Assembly (NCBI GenBank): GCA_910588405.1
Contig: CAJUPT010000030.1
Coordinates: 1-37,134, forward strand
DNA: 37,134 bases
Source: an uncultured Lachnospiraceae bacterium
GTDB taxonomy: Bacteria > Bacillota > Clostridia > Lachnospirales > Lachnospiraceae
Direction: 5' to 3'
In this document: piece after piece, positions 1-8,839 of the stretch
Layout: every line of letters starts with the position of its first letter
Position numbering within the stretch: the first letter of the stretch is position 1
Translations under genes and position numbers: made by a program
The notes under the pieces: model-generated
What the model saw: only the letters and a program-made list of their open reading frames with translations
The model's database searches: none
Told to the model about the DNA's origin: nothing

Positions 1-57
1 AATCTTGAAAAAATTTGCTCTGCAATGAAAATGGACCTTTTGACACCCGAATCATAA
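1..57 (+). CDS. C-terminal tail of an upstream protein (5' truncated)
   Basis: Frame 1 is open from the first base and ends with TAA at 55-57, giving a tail that reads NLEKICSAMKMDLLTPES. The 'LEKIC-A' pattern resembles the last helix of Cro/C1-type helix-turn-helix regulators, but 18 residues are too few to assign a family. The stop lies 16 nt before the next start, so the two genes could be co-transcribed. Confidence 0.4.
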   Translation, partial: NLEKICSAMKMDLLTPES

Positions 58-73
58 TAGAAAAGAGGATAAT

Positions 74-346
74 ATGAAAAAAACGATTATTACCGTAGTG
101 GGAAAGGATACCGTAGGCATTATCGCTAGGGTATGTACCTATCTGGCCGCCAACAATGTGAATATCGAGGATATTTCCCAGACGATTGTACAGGATTATT
201 TTAATATGATGATGATCGTGGATGTGAACCAGTCGCCAAAGCCCTTTGGGGATATGGTGAAGGAGCTGGACGAGCTGGGGGCGGAGATCGGCGTGAAGAT
301 CCGCTGCCAGCATGAGGATATTTTTACGAAGATGCACAGAATCTGA
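74..346 (+). CDS. ACT domain-containing protein (UPF0237 family)
   Basis: A 90-residue protein that is essentially one ACT domain, a small ligand-binding fold that usually senses amino acids. It opens with a beta strand and the characteristic GKD-VGIIARV turn (about residues 10-20), followed by the helix and the NIEDISQTI strand. The length fits UPF0237 proteins. The ATG at 74 follows an AGAGGA Shine-Dalgarno. The next gene is a UPF0210 (PFL) protein 143 nt downstream. This ACT plus UPF0210 pair is a recurrent arrangement in Firmicutes and Archaea, so a shared, still undefined amino-acid-linked role is likely. The family assignment is firm; the ligand is unknown. Confidence 0.9.
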   Translation: MKKTIITVVGKDTVGIIARVCTYLAANNVNIEDISQTIVQDYFNMMMIVDVNQSPKPFGDMVKELDELGAEIGVKIRCQHEDIFTKMHRI

Positions 347-489
347 TGTTTACATGTCAGAGAAAAGCTTTCATGTTCTGTTTTTGCAGCTGATTTTTTG
401 CGGCTGTGGCCTGTAAAAGCAGAACCTTGGGGCCAGAAACGGCGGAAGCATAAAAGTGGGAGAATATATGCTGCGGCTTTGGAGGATTT

Positions 490-1854
490 ATGATAAACAT
501 ATTTGAGGTAAACGAAACCAACAACATGATCGACCAGGAGCGGCTGGACGTGCGTACGATTACGCTGGGCATCAGCCTTCTGGACTGCTGTGATGCCGAT
601 TTGAATACGCTGAATCAGAAAATATATAATAAGATTACCAGGATCGCTAAAGACCTGGTGAAAACAGGGGAGGATATTGAGCTGTCCTATGGTATTCCGA
701 TTGTTAATAAGCGGATTTCCGTCACCCCGATTGCTCTGGTGGGCGGTCCGGCCTGTCAGACTCCCGGCGACTTTGTCTCCATTGCGAAAACACTGGATGC
801 GGCGGCCAGGGCTACCGGCGTCAATTTCCTCGGCGGCTTTTCCGCCCTGGTATCGAAGGGAATGACGGAGGCAGATGAAAATCTGATTCGCTCCATTCCC
901 ATGGCTTTGCGGGATACCGAGCGGGTATGCGCTTCCGTTAATGTGGGCTCCACCAAAACCGGTATCAACATGGACGCGGTGAAGCTGATGGGTGAGATTA
1001 TCAAAAAAACGGCGGAGGAAACACAGGAAAATGATTCTCTGGGCTGCGCCAAATTAGTGGTATTCTGCAACGCTCCTGACGACAATCCTTTTATGGCCGG
1101 CGCCTTCCACGGCGTTACCGAGGCGGACGCGGTGCTGAATGTGGGCGTCAGCGGTCCCGGCGTGGTAAAACATGCTTTGGAGTCTGTTCGTGGAGAGAAC
1201 TTTGAAGTGTTATGTGAGACGGTGAAAAAGACCGCTTTTAAAGTGACCCGGGTAGGCCAGCTGGTGGCGAAGGAAGCTTCTGAGCGGATGGGTATTCCTT
1301 TCGGGATTTTGGATTTGTCTCTGGCTCCTACCCCTGCCATCGGAGACAGTGTGGCGGAGATTTTGGAGGAGATGGGCCTGGAATCCGTGGGCGCGCCGGG
1401 AACGACGGCGGCGCTGGCGCTGTTAAATGACCAGGTAAAGAAGGGCGGCGTGATGGCCAGCTCCTATGTGGGCGGTTTGAGCGGCGCGTTTATCCCGGTC
1501 AGCGAGGATCAGGGGATGATTGACGCGGTAGCGAAGGGAGCCTTAACCCTGGAAAAGCTGGAAGCCATGACCTGTGTCTGTTCCGTAGGGCTGGATATGA
1601 TCGCGATTCCCGGCAGCACCTCTCCGGCTACGATTTCAGGAATTATTGCCGACGAGGCGGCGATTGGTATGATCAATCAAAAGACCACGGCAGTCCGGCT
1701 AATTCCTGTCATTGGCAAGGACGTAGGGGATACGGTGGAGTTTGGCGGCCTCTTGGGCTACGCGCCGGTACAGCCGGTAAACCCTTACGGCTGCGAGGCT
1801 TTTATCAGCCGCGGCGGGCGGATTCCGGCGCCGATTCACAGCTTTAAAAATTAG
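490..1854 (+). CDS. UPF0210 / PFL family protein (DUF711)
   Basis: A 454-residue protein of the UPF0210 family, whose members are about 450 residues. The N-terminal stretch with LDVRTITLGISLLDC (about residues 18-32) is the family signature. Later glycine-rich segments (VGGPACQTPGDF, GAPGTTAAL, IPGSTSPATISGI) resemble the pyruvate formate-lyase/glycyl-radical-like fold proposed for this family. No terminal glycyl-radical motif was identified, so enzymatic activity is not established. The ATG at 490 has a GGAGG at 481-485. It follows the ACT-domain gene, and a strong intrinsic terminator begins 20 nt after its stop, so the two probably form a short operon. Function remains unassigned. Confidence 0.9.
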   Translation: MINIFEVNETNNMIDQERLDVRTITLGISLLDCCDADLNTLNQKIYNKITRIAKDLVKTGEDIELSYGIPIVNKRISVTPIALVGGPACQTPGDFVSIAKTLDAAARATGVNFLGGFSALVSKGMTEADENLIRSIPMALRDTERVCASVNVGSTKTGINMDAVKLMGEIIKKTAEETQENDSLGCAKLVVFCNAPDDNPFMAGAFHGVTEADAVLNVGVSGPGVVKHALESVRGENFEVLCETVKKTAFKVTRVGQLVAKEASERMGIPFGILDLSLAPTPAIGDSVAEILEEMGLESVGAPGTTAALALLNDQVKKGGVMASSYVGGLSGAFIPVSEDQGMIDAVAKGALTLEKLEAMTCVCSVGLDMIAIPGSTSPATISGIIADEAAIGMINQKTTAVRLIPVIGKDVGDTVEFGGLLGYAPVQPVNPYGCEAFISRGGRIPAPIHSFKN

Positions 1855-1873
1855 TAAGCGGGTAAAAATGTGT

Positions 1874-1920
1874 TCAGCCTTTTTCTGTGATTTTCCATAA
1901 CGAAAAAGGCTGATTTTTTT
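1874..1920 (+). terminator. Intrinsic terminator of the ACT-UPF0210 unit
   Basis: Perfect 12-bp stem: TCAGCCTTTTTC (1874-1885) pairs with GAAAAAGGCTGA (1902-1913), with a 16-nt loop, followed by seven T residues. Confidence 0.9.
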
Positions 1921-1980
1921 CGCATTTCTTATAAAAATCTTAAATATGAAATCCTTGCTCAATTATTTCCCCGCCTGCTA

Positions 1981-2009
1981 TTGCACATTTTTCGGAAAGC
2001 CTTTATAAT
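1981..2009 (+). promoter_or_regulatory. Predicted sigma-A promoter of xpaC-telA
   Basis: TTGCAC at 1981-1986 and TATAAT at 2004-2009 are separated by 17 nt. They lie about 70 nt upstream of the xpaC start and just after the preceding terminator. Confidence 0.65.
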
Positions 2010-2080
2010 ATTTGTTGTGACAGACGAGCCGTGTCCGCGGCGGATGTCTGTGCATTGGGTGAATTGAAAAATAAAGGCGG

Positions 2081-3433
2081 ATGGAGAGTACTGTGGATTA
2101 TAAAAGTGAATTGTCAGAGCTGGCAAAAAACATAGAGTCGGTGATCGAGGAATCGCTGGATTCCCTTAAGCTGAACGAGGCGAAAAACCATGTGAATTCG
2201 GCTATCGACCGCGCGATTGACGAGGTGCGGGACGCGCTGGATAAGGCGGGGGATAAGCTGGATGCTGCCGGCGGCCGTCTGAACCAGAGCCGGGAGAGAG
2301 GTATGGAACGGGCGCGTAAGGATGTGGAGCGGATTCAGAGAAGGACGGCCAGGAGACAGAACTGGGCACTGGCGGACAGGGCAGGCGGGACGAACAGCCA
2401 GCCTTCCGGTCAGCTGAACCGGTATGTGAAGCAGGTTCCGGATATCAGCAGGATGACGCCGTCTCAGCTTTTGCGCTATTCTCAGATTCCGGTGTCCAGG
2501 AATCCGGCGGGGAAAGTGGCGGGCGTTTTATGTACCGTATTCGGGGCGCTGGGGCTTGGACTCTTTGGACTGCCGACATTGATTATGCTGATCAGTCTGC
2601 TGACGGGAGATGCGGTGGCCGGGCTTGAAGCAACTTTCACCTTTTCTTTTCTGACGGCGGGAAGCGGTTTTCTGCTCAGGAAAGGAATCGGCCTTCGGGC
2701 AAGGGTGAAGCGCTTTTACAGATATCTGCGGATTATCAATAACCGTACTTACTGCGATACAAGAGAGATTATTTCCAGTCAGGTCAGAGACGCGAAGCTG
2801 GTGATGAAAGATCTGAAAGCCATGATCCGACTGAATATGTTCCGGGAGGGGCATCTGGACGAGACCGGCTCTACGCTGATGCTGACCGACAGTACCTATC
2901 AGGAGTATCTGCGGACGAAAAATTTAAGAGAGCAGGAAGTGCTGCAGCAAAAGGAGGAGCAGGCGATGATTGCCGAGGACCCTCAGCTGGCCGCGCTGAA
3001 AGAGGCCGTGGAAGAAGGACGGCGGAATGTGGAGCTGATCCGAAAGGCCAATGAAGAGATCGCCAGCGAGGCGGTTTCTAAGAAGCTGTACCGGCTGGAG
3101 GACGTGACTGGGAAAATTTTTGAACATATTCAGAGCCATCCTCAGAATTTAAGCGATATCCGGAAGTTTATGAGCTATTATCTGCCCACGACTTTAAAGC
3201 TGGTCCATGTGTACTGTGAATTGGAAAAGCAGCCGGTAAGCGGAGAGAATATTGTAAATGCCAAGGCCGATATCGAGCGGACGCTGGATACGATCAATGT
3301 GGCCTTTGAAAACCTTTTGGACGATCTGTTTGAAGAAACCGCCATGGACGTGTCCACGGATATCTCCGTGCTGGAGACCATGCTGGCCCAGGAAGGGCTG
3401 ACCGAGAGCGGGTTTGGGGCGATAAAAGAATAA
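2081..3433 (+). CDS. xpaC: XpaC-like protein (5-bromo-4-chloroindolyl phosphate hydrolysis family)
   Basis: A 450-residue protein with a charged, helical N-terminus (residues 1-110, rich in Asp/Glu/Arg/Lys), two adjacent hydrophobic segments around residues 145-200, and a long helical, probably coiled-coil C-terminal half. This layout, and its position directly upstream of telA, match the XpaC family (PF10112). The family is named after a Bacillus phenotype; its real function is unclear, and it is usually linked to envelope stress together with TelA. The ATG at 2081 has only a weak AAGGCGG site. A GTG at 2093 preceded by GGAGAG is a possible alternative. The gene and telA are separated by 144 nt holding a structured repeat. 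Confidence 0.8.
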   Translation: MESTVDYKSELSELAKNIESVIEESLDSLKLNEAKNHVNSAIDRAIDEVRDALDKAGDKLDAAGGRLNQSRERGMERARKDVERIQRRTARRQNWALADRAGGTNSQPSGQLNRYVKQVPDISRMTPSQLLRYSQIPVSRNPAGKVAGVLCTVFGALGLGLFGLPTLIMLISLLTGDAVAGLEATFTFSFLTAGSGFLLRKGIGLRARVKRFYRYLRIINNRTYCDTREIISSQVRDAKLVMKDLKAMIRLNMFREGHLDETGSTLMLTDSTYQEYLRTKNLREQEVLQQKEEQAMIAEDPQLAALKEAVEEGRRNVELIRKANEEIASEAVSKKLYRLEDVTGKIFEHIQSHPQNLSDIRKFMSYYLPTTLKLVHVYCELEKQPVSGENIVNAKADIERTLDTINVAFENLLDDLFEETAMDVSTDISVLETMLAQEGLTESGFGAIKE

Positions 3434-3439
3434 ACGGAG

Positions 3440-3572
3440 CGCGGAAGCTGCGGTACTGCATAAAACAGCAGTGGATCAGACATGCCCCGGAAGGGTTTTC
3501 AGACGCAGGGCGGCTGGAAATTCTTCCAGGTTATGGGGCATGGGAGAGGAGCTGCGGTACTATATTAGGAGG
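3440..3572 (+). repeat. Dispersed hairpin repeat, copy R1 (xpaC-telA spacer)
   Basis: A GC-rich long hairpin: CATGCCCC (3481-3488) pairs with GGGGCATG (3535-3542). An inner stem, GGAAGGGTTT (3489-3498) with AAATTCTTCC (3518-3527), is complete except for G-U pairs. The unit AGCTGCGGTACT occurs on both sides (3446-3457 and 3550-3561). The downstream copy runs into AGGAGG (3567-3572), the Shine-Dalgarno of telA. Related copies lie at 24762-24985 and 28663-28865, with base changes that keep the stems. Confidence 0.75.
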
Positions 3573-3577
3573 ATGAG

Positions 3578-4723
3578 ATGAGCGAGAATCAGGAGATTAC
3601 ATTGACATTGGACCCTTTTGGCGGGGAGATTCCTACGGTGGAGGAACCGGTGATGGAGCAGAAGGAGCTGACAGTTTTTCAGGAATTGCAGCTTTCGGAG
3701 CAGGAACAGGAGACGGTAAAGCAGTTTGCGGAGAAAATTGATATTTCCAATTCCACCCAGGTGCTGCAGTTTGGCGCCGCCGTACAGAAAAAGATCGCGG
3801 ATTTTTCCGGCACAGCTTTGGAAAATGTGCGGACCAAGGATCTGGGCGAGGTAGGCTCCATGCTGTCCAATGTGGTGACGGAGCTGAAAAGCTTTGATGT
3901 TGAGGAAGAGGAAAAAGGGCTGTTCGGCCTTTTCAAAAAAGGAAGCAATAAAGTAACTGCCCTGAAGGCCAAATATGATAAGGCGGAAACCAATGTAGGC
4001 CGTATCTGCGAGGTGCTGGAAGGTCATCAGATTCAGCTTTTAAAAGACGTGGCTATGCTGGACAAGCTGTACGATATGAACCTGGATTATTTCAAGGAAG
4101 TGACCATGTATCTGGCCGCCGGAAAATATAAGCTGGCCCAGGTGCGGGACCATGATCTGGCGGAGCTGGTGAGGAAGTCGGAGCAGAGCGGCAGGCCGGA
4201 GGATGCCCAGGCGGCAAACGATCTTTCCTCCATGTGCAACCGGTTTGAGAAAAAGCTGTATGATCTGGACCTGACCCGGATGATTTCTATCCAGATGGCG
4301 CCTCAGATCCGTATGGTGCAGAACAATGACACCCAGATGTCCGAGAAAATTCAGTCTACGCTGGTGAACACGATTCCTCTGTGGAAAAGCCAGATGGTGC
4401 TGGCTCTTGGCTTGGCTCATTCCGAGCAGGCGGCGAAGGCGCACAGGGAAGTGACGGATATGACCAACGAGCTGCTTAAGAAGAACGCGGAGATTCTGAA
4501 AACCTCCACGATTGCCACTGCCAGGGAGTCCGAGCGGGGTATTGTGGATATGGAGACTTTAAAGCAGACCAACGAGAGCCTGATCAGCACGCTGGACGAG
4601 GTGATGCAGATCCAGACAGAGGGCCAGCAGAAGCGCCGGGCGGCGGAAGCGGAGCTTGGCAAAATGGAAGATCAGCTGAAGCAGAAGCTTTTGGAGGTCA
4701 GCAGAGGGAAAAAGGCGGATTAA
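3578..4723 (+). CDS. telA: TelA-family toxic anion resistance protein
   Basis: A 381-residue, almost wholly helical, soluble protein matching the TelA family (PF05816) in length and composition. Recognisable segments are ISNSTQVLQFGAAVQKKIADF near residue 55, the KGLFGLFKKG turn near residue 110 and the LTRMISIQMAPQIRMVQNND region near residue 230. Family members are named for tellurite resistance in proteobacteria. In Firmicutes they pair with XpaC and are associated with resistance to envelope-active compounds, but the biochemical activity is unknown. The start at 3578 is fixed by AGGAGG at 3567-3572, supplied by repeat R1. The gene converges on tmcAL with only 7 nt between the stop codons. 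Confidence 0.85.
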   Translation: MSENQEITLTLDPFGGEIPTVEEPVMEQKELTVFQELQLSEQEQETVKQFAEKIDISNSTQVLQFGAAVQKKIADFSGTALENVRTKDLGEVGSMLSNVVTELKSFDVEEEEKGLFGLFKKGSNKVTALKAKYDKAETNVGRICEVLEGHQIQLLKDVAMLDKLYDMNLDYFKEVTMYLAAGKYKLAQVRDHDLAELVRKSEQSGRPEDAQAANDLSSMCNRFEKKLYDLDLTRMISIQMAPQIRMVQNNDTQMSEKIQSTLVNTIPLWKSQMVLALGLAHSEQAAKAHREVTDMTNELLKKNAEILKTSTIATARESERGIVDMETLKQTNESLISTLDEVMQIQTEGQQKRRAAEAELGKMEDQLKQKLLEVSRGKKAD

Positions 4724-4730
4724 ATATTGA

Positions 4731-6080
4731 TTATATGATAATGATTCCAGCTGTGTAATCATCAGGCAGCCGGGGGCAGGAGGGAAACTTTTGCCTTTGC
4801 GCCGCAGTATACAGCCGGGAAGCGAACAGCTCTGTCCGGAGAACGGACTTTCCCATGGGAGACAAAATGGCGTCGGCATCGGCCATTTTTGTAATCATGG
4901 GAATGGAGCTGTTCTTTTTGATTGCGGACAGCAGCGGGGAGCTGTTTTTCCGGAAACCAAGGATACGGGCATAATCCGTATAGCCGTCGTCTCTGCACCG
5001 GTCTGCCGTATCCTGCGGAATCCGCAGCAGGATGTGGCAGAGCGCCCGGGATATGCGGGTGTAGGCGTACTGTTTTGTTTTCAGCAGGTTTGCCCATTCA
5101 GTAAAGCTATGGTAATCCAAAGCATGGCGGAGGATACGGCGGGACAGCTCCTCCGATACGTCCAGATACCGGGTATAGCCCTGATCCCGGCAGGCCAGCA
5201 GCTGGTAGGACAGCATAGGGGAGAAATCATCGGTTAGCAGAGGGCAGGTATCCTGCCAGCTTTCCATAAGAAGCCGGGCACAGAGGGAGGGCATCATGTG
5301 AGCAGGGATCTGAGGACGGGCTGCTATGGAATGGCTGCCGGCCGGCTTGTCCGCACTGTGAAATGCAGGGGCGTCGGTATTGGCTTTGATGGAGGCGGAG
5401 GAAGTAAGATAAGCCCTGATGGCGGAGGCGGAACATAACGGCTCGTCCGGATTCTGGCTGTGATAATCCGCCCCTGCCCGGGGAACGGCAACAGGACGGA
5501 TGGAGGACCGGCGGCGCTGCAGCGCCTTTAAATATTCCAAGGCCAATATATTGTTGGGAGAAGAAAGGACAGAGGATACTTGTTTTGTCTCAAAACACTT
5601 CGGGCGGTAAGAATCATAAAAAGGGAAAAGGCAGCTATTCAGCGCCGTTTCCCTGGCCTTTGGAAAGGAAAGCCCTTCTTTCAGACAATCGTTTAATACG
5701 GCGGAAAATTCCGGCGGTTCCTTGGCGAGAATCCGGGCGGCTTCGGACAGGGGTTCGAGACTTTCGGCTTCCGTTCCGAAAGAAAGGTAGTCTGTCACCC
5801 CTAACTGATCCAGCAGACTGACTCCCGCACCGGCAAAATCCTCTGCGCTGGCACAGGAAAAAATGGCGGGAAGCTCAATGACCAGATCGGCTCCCGCCTC
5901 CAGCGCCATCCGCGTACGCATATATTTATCCACGAAAGCAGGCGCGCCCCGCTGGACAAAACTGCCGCTTAACACCACGATAATATAATCGGCGCCGGAT
6001 AACTGCCGGCTTTTTTCCATATGATACAAATGTCCGTAGTGAAACGGATTATATTCTGCAATGATGCCGCAAACGGTCAT
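4731..6080 (-). CDS. tmcAL: tRNA(Met) cytidine acetate ligase (TmcAL) / nucleotidyltransferase family
   Basis: A 449-residue protein beginning MTVCGIIAEYNPFHYGH, the family's nucleotidyltransferase motif with the HYGH (HxGH-like) signature, followed by VVLSGSFVQRGAPAF. B. subtilis TmcAL uses acetate and ATP to make N4-acetylcytidine at the wobble position of elongator tRNA(Met). The reading frame also extends upstream to a GTG at 6101. However, that GTGAGGGAG stretch looks like the Shine-Dalgarno of the ATG at 6080, where homologues start, so I chose 6080. The region around residues 225-260 looks poorly conserved and Ser/Ala-rich, and it makes the protein somewhat longer than the usual ~400 residues. 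It lies 49 nt downstream of the MATE gene on the same strand. Confidence 0.88.
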   Translation of the reverse strand: MTVCGIIAEYNPFHYGHLYHMEKSRQLSGADYIIVVLSGSFVQRGAPAFVDKYMRTRMALEAGADLVIELPAIFSCASAEDFAGAGVSLLDQLGVTDYLSFGTEAESLEPLSEAARILAKEPPEFSAVLNDCLKEGLSFPKARETALNSCLFPFYDSYRPKCFETKQVSSVLSSPNNILALEYLKALQRRRSSIRPVAVPRAGADYHSQNPDEPLCSASAIRAYLTSSASIKANTDAPAFHSADKPAGSHSIAARPQIPAHMMPSLCARLLMESWQDTCPLLTDDFSPMLSYQLLACRDQGYTRYLDVSEELSRRILRHALDYHSFTEWANLLKTKQYAYTRISRALCHILLRIPQDTADRCRDDGYTDYARILGFRKNSSPLLSAIKKNSSIPMITKMADADAILSPMGKSVLRTELFASRLYTAAQRQKFPSCPRLPDDYTAGIIII

Positions 6081-6129
6081 AATGCTTTTGTTCTCCCTCA
6101 CAAGTATTGAACATCTGGCTTAATATATA

Positions 6130-7557
6130 TTATACTCGATATTCCTGCCGCCTGAACTCATGCAGAGCCATACCGGCAGCCACCATGGCAGAGGTAAAAT
6201 CTGCTGCGGGTCCGGCATACATGATTCCGTCGATTCCCATAAAAAGAGGCAGAATCAGAACAAGGGGCAGTAGAAACAGAATCTGCTGGGTCAGCGACAG
6301 GAAAATGCCGCCCTTCGGTTTGCCGATGGCCGTGAAGAAGATCGACGTAATCTTCTGCATGAAATTTAAGAAAGTAAAAAACAGGAAAATACGGAAATAG
6401 TTTACCGCAAATTGGTAATAGGACTCGGAGCCATTTCCAAAAATAGAGATAATCTGCCGGGGGGCAAGCTGGAACAACAGAAAGGCGAAAGCGGAAACGG
6501 CAAAGCCGAGGCCGCTGGCTTTCAGATACCCTTCTTTTACCCGATCGTACCGTTTTGCCCCATAATTGAAACTGACAATGGGCTGCAGCCCTTGGGAGAT
6601 TCCGATGACAAAGGACATAAACACCTGATTGATTTTTGTGATAATACCCACGCAGGCCAAAGGAATGGATTCCCCGTAGACGGACCGGAGACCATAATAT
6701 TTCAGCGACTGATTCATAACGATTTGAAGAATCATCATCGCCAGCTGATTGATGCAGGGCGCCATTCCGAGTGCCGTAATCCGCCGGGCATATTTGCTCC
6801 GAAGTATCAGGTGCTGTTTGGTCAGGGCGACGGATTTACAGTGAGCCAGAAGCCATACGGCCATCGTGCCGGAAACAATCTGGCCGATCACAGTGGCCAG
6901 AGCGGCTCCGGCCATTCCCCACTGCAGGATAAATACAAACAGCGCGTCTAAAATGGTATTGATTATGGCGCCGATTAAGTTACAGATCATGGCGAATCTG
7001 GGCCGTCCGTCGGCCCGGATCAGATGACCGCCGCCTGCCGTAAGGATCAGAAAGGGAAATCCGAAGGATACGATACGGGTGTAGGTTTTCGCATAGCCCA
7101 GCACATTGTCCGGCGAACCGAAAAACCGAAGCATAGGCTCTAAAAACAGCTGGGTGATCAGGCAGAGTAAAAGACCGCAGCCAAACAGCAGCGTAGCAGC
7201 ATTGCCCAGATAAAAGACCGCCTGCTGTTTCTCCTCCGGGTCCTGTTCCCCCTGCCCGGTGGAAATGTTAAAGGCGGAGGCGCCGCCGATTCCGAACAGC
7301 AGCGCAATGGCGATACAGGAAATGGAGAGGGGGAAAGAAATATTCGTAGCCGCGTTTCCCAGCTCTCCCACGCTGCGCCCGATAAAAAACTGATCGACGA
7401 TATTATAAAGAGAGCTGACCAGCATAGCGATGATGCTGGGAACCGAAAATTTCCACAAAAGACTTCCGATGCTGTCCTGTGCCAGCGGGTTTCTCTGCCT
7501 GTTGTCCGAAGGCGTTTTATTTACTTCCATGGTCGTGTCTTTTAATTCTGGTTTCAT
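6130..7557 (-). CDS. MATE family efflux transporter
   Basis: A 475-residue integral membrane protein with about twelve hydrophobic segments in two halves. The N-terminal half contains the MATE signature region IIAMLVSSLYNIVDQFFIGRSVGELG, followed by a FPLSISCIAIALLFGIGGAS segment. MATE proteins export cationic drugs or metabolites using H+ or Na+ gradients; the substrate cannot be read from sequence. The frame is open from 7596, but AGGGGG lies 10 nt before the ATG at 7557, so the protein probably starts MKPELKD. It is transcribed away from pta and probably with tmcAL downstream. Confidence 0.88.
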   Translation of the reverse strand: MKPELKDTTMEVNKTPSDNRQRNPLAQDSIGSLLWKFSVPSIIAMLVSSLYNIVDQFFIGRSVGELGNAATNISFPLSISCIAIALLFGIGGASAFNISTGQGEQDPEEKQQAVFYLGNAATLLFGCGLLLCLITQLFLEPMLRFFGSPDNVLGYAKTYTRIVSFGFPFLILTAGGGHLIRADGRPRFAMICNLIGAIINTILDALFVFILQWGMAGAALATVIGQIVSGTMAVWLLAHCKSVALTKQHLILRSKYARRITALGMAPCINQLAMMILQIVMNQSLKYYGLRSVYGESIPLACVGIITKINQVFMSFVIGISQGLQPIVSFNYGAKRYDRVKEGYLKASGLGFAVSAFAFLLFQLAPRQIISIFGNGSESYYQFAVNYFRIFLFFTFLNFMQKITSIFFTAIGKPKGGIFLSLTQQILFLLPLVLILPLFMGIDGIMYAGPAADFTSAMVAAGMALHEFRRQEYRV

Positions 7558-7653
7558 TGCTGCCATTCCCCCTGTAAACTCTGGTAATATCTGCATTTTA
7601 TCATGGTTTGATTTTTATTGCAAAGAAAAATAAAAAATCCGTAAAAAATCATC

Positions 7654-7682
7654 TTGTATGCCTTTTGGAAATGGAGTATAAT
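7654..7682 (+). promoter_or_regulatory. Predicted promoter of pta
   Basis: TTGTAT (7654-7659), a 17-nt spacer and a perfect TATAAT (7677-7682), 40 nt upstream of the chosen pta start. If real, it lies inside the extended upstream reading frame and rules out the longer start. Confidence 0.65.
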
Positions 7683-7721
7683 ATTGACAAACACCAAGGA
7701 GAGGAAAGGAGTCAAAGAATC

Positions 7722-8717
7722 ATGGGATTTATTGACACAGTCAAGGCGAGAGCCAAGGCAAATAAAAAATCAATTGTTCTTCCTGAGGGAATGGACGTAA
7801 GAATCTACGAGGCGGCTTCCAAGTGTATCGCGGAGGATATCGCCGACATCACCATTATCGCAAGCCCTGCGGAAGTAGAAGCGAATAATAAGGGCTTTGA
7901 TATTTCCAAGGCAACCATCATCGATCCGGCTGCCTCCGATAAGACGCAAGTCTATGCCGAGAAGCTGGCCGAGCTGAGAAAGTCCAAAGGCATGACGGTT
8001 GAGCAGGCGAAAGAGCTGCTGCTGACCGACTATATGTATTTTGCCTGCATGATGGTAAAAATGGGCGACGCTGACGGCGTTGTATCCGGCGCATGCCACT
8101 CCACGGCGAACACCTTAAGACCTTCATTACAGATCTTAAAGACGAAGCCCGGCAGCAAGCTGGTATCCGCCTTCTTCTTAATGGTTGTTCCCAACTGCGA
8201 ATATGGCGCGAATGGTACATTTATCTTTGCTGATTCCGGTCTGGAGCAGAATCCTGATCCCGAGAAGCTGGCCGCTATCGCAGCGTCCTCCGCGGAGTCC
8301 TTCCAGCTGCTGGTACAGGAAGAACCCATCGTTGCCATGCTGTCCCATTCTACAAAGGGAAGCGCGAAGCATGCGGATGTAGACAAGGTTCTCGAAGCTA
8401 CGGCGATCGCGAAGGAGCAGTACCCTCAGTATAAGATCGACGGCGAGCTGCAGCTTGATGCTGCCATTGTTCCCAGCGTAGGCGAATCCAAAGCGCCGAG
8501 CAGCCCTGTGGCCGGTAAGGCGAACGTTTTAGTATTCCCTGACCTGGATGCCGGAAATATCGGCTATAAGCTGACCCAGAGACTGGCCAAGGCAGAAGCT
8601 TACGGCCCTGTTACCCAGGGTATCGCAAAGCCCATCAACGATCTGTCCAGAGGCTGTGTGGCTGACGATATCGTAGGCGTTGTGGCTATTACGGCTGTTC
8701 AGTGTACTGCTGAATAA
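7722..8717 (+). CDS. pta: Phosphate acetyltransferase
   Basis: A 331-residue cytoplasmic enzyme of the short Pta type, which interconverts acetyl-CoA and acetyl phosphate. Recognisable stretches are KKSIVLPEGMDVRIYEAA at the N-terminus, the ADGVVSGACHSTANTLRPSLQ substrate-binding region (about residues 125-145), and the C-terminal PVAGKANVLVFPDLDAGNIGYKL. The open frame begins at 7608, but the ATG at 7722 has an AAGGAG site 10 nt upstream and gives the usual family length. It has its own promoter and terminator, so it appears monocistronic. Acetate kinase (ackA), the usual partner, is not in this window. Confidence 0.95.
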   Translation: MGFIDTVKARAKANKKSIVLPEGMDVRIYEAASKCIAEDIADITIIASPAEVEANNKGFDISKATIIDPAASDKTQVYAEKLAELRKSKGMTVEQAKELLLTDYMYFACMMVKMGDADGVVSGACHSTANTLRPSLQILKTKPGSKLVSAFFLMVVPNCEYGANGTFIFADSGLEQNPDPEKLAAIAASSAESFQLLVQEEPIVAMLSHSTKGSAKHADVDKVLEATAIAKEQYPQYKIDGELQLDAAIVPSVGESKAPSSPVAGKANVLVFPDLDAGNIGYKLTQRLAKAEAYGPVTQGIAKPINDLSRGCVADDIVGVVAITAVQCTAE

Positions 8718-8736
8718 TGATGATACGGTAATATTT

Positions 8737-8812
8737 CCCGGTTTGCTGTCTTTGCTGCCATCGCCCTTTTATGTAAGGACAGGCAAAGGAAAGCGGCAGA
8801 CCGGGTTTTTCT
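8737..8812 (+). terminator. Intrinsic terminator of pta
   Basis: CCCGGT at the 5' side pairs with ACCGGG just before a T5 run (8806-8810). The stem continues imperfectly through TTGCTG/CGGCAG and TTTGC/GCAAA. Confidence 0.7.
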
Positions 8813-8839
8813 TATATTTAGAAAGGATTGATACTCATT

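Noticed and set aside
357..572. 71-codon minus-strand frame between the ACT and UPF0210 genes
   Set aside because: It overlaps the 5' end of the UPF0210 gene on the opposite strand, with no promoter or Shine-Dalgarno.
756..1340. 194-codon antisense frame inside the UPF0210 gene
   Set aside because: It is a long shadow frame caused by codon bias of the sense gene; no domain is recognisable.
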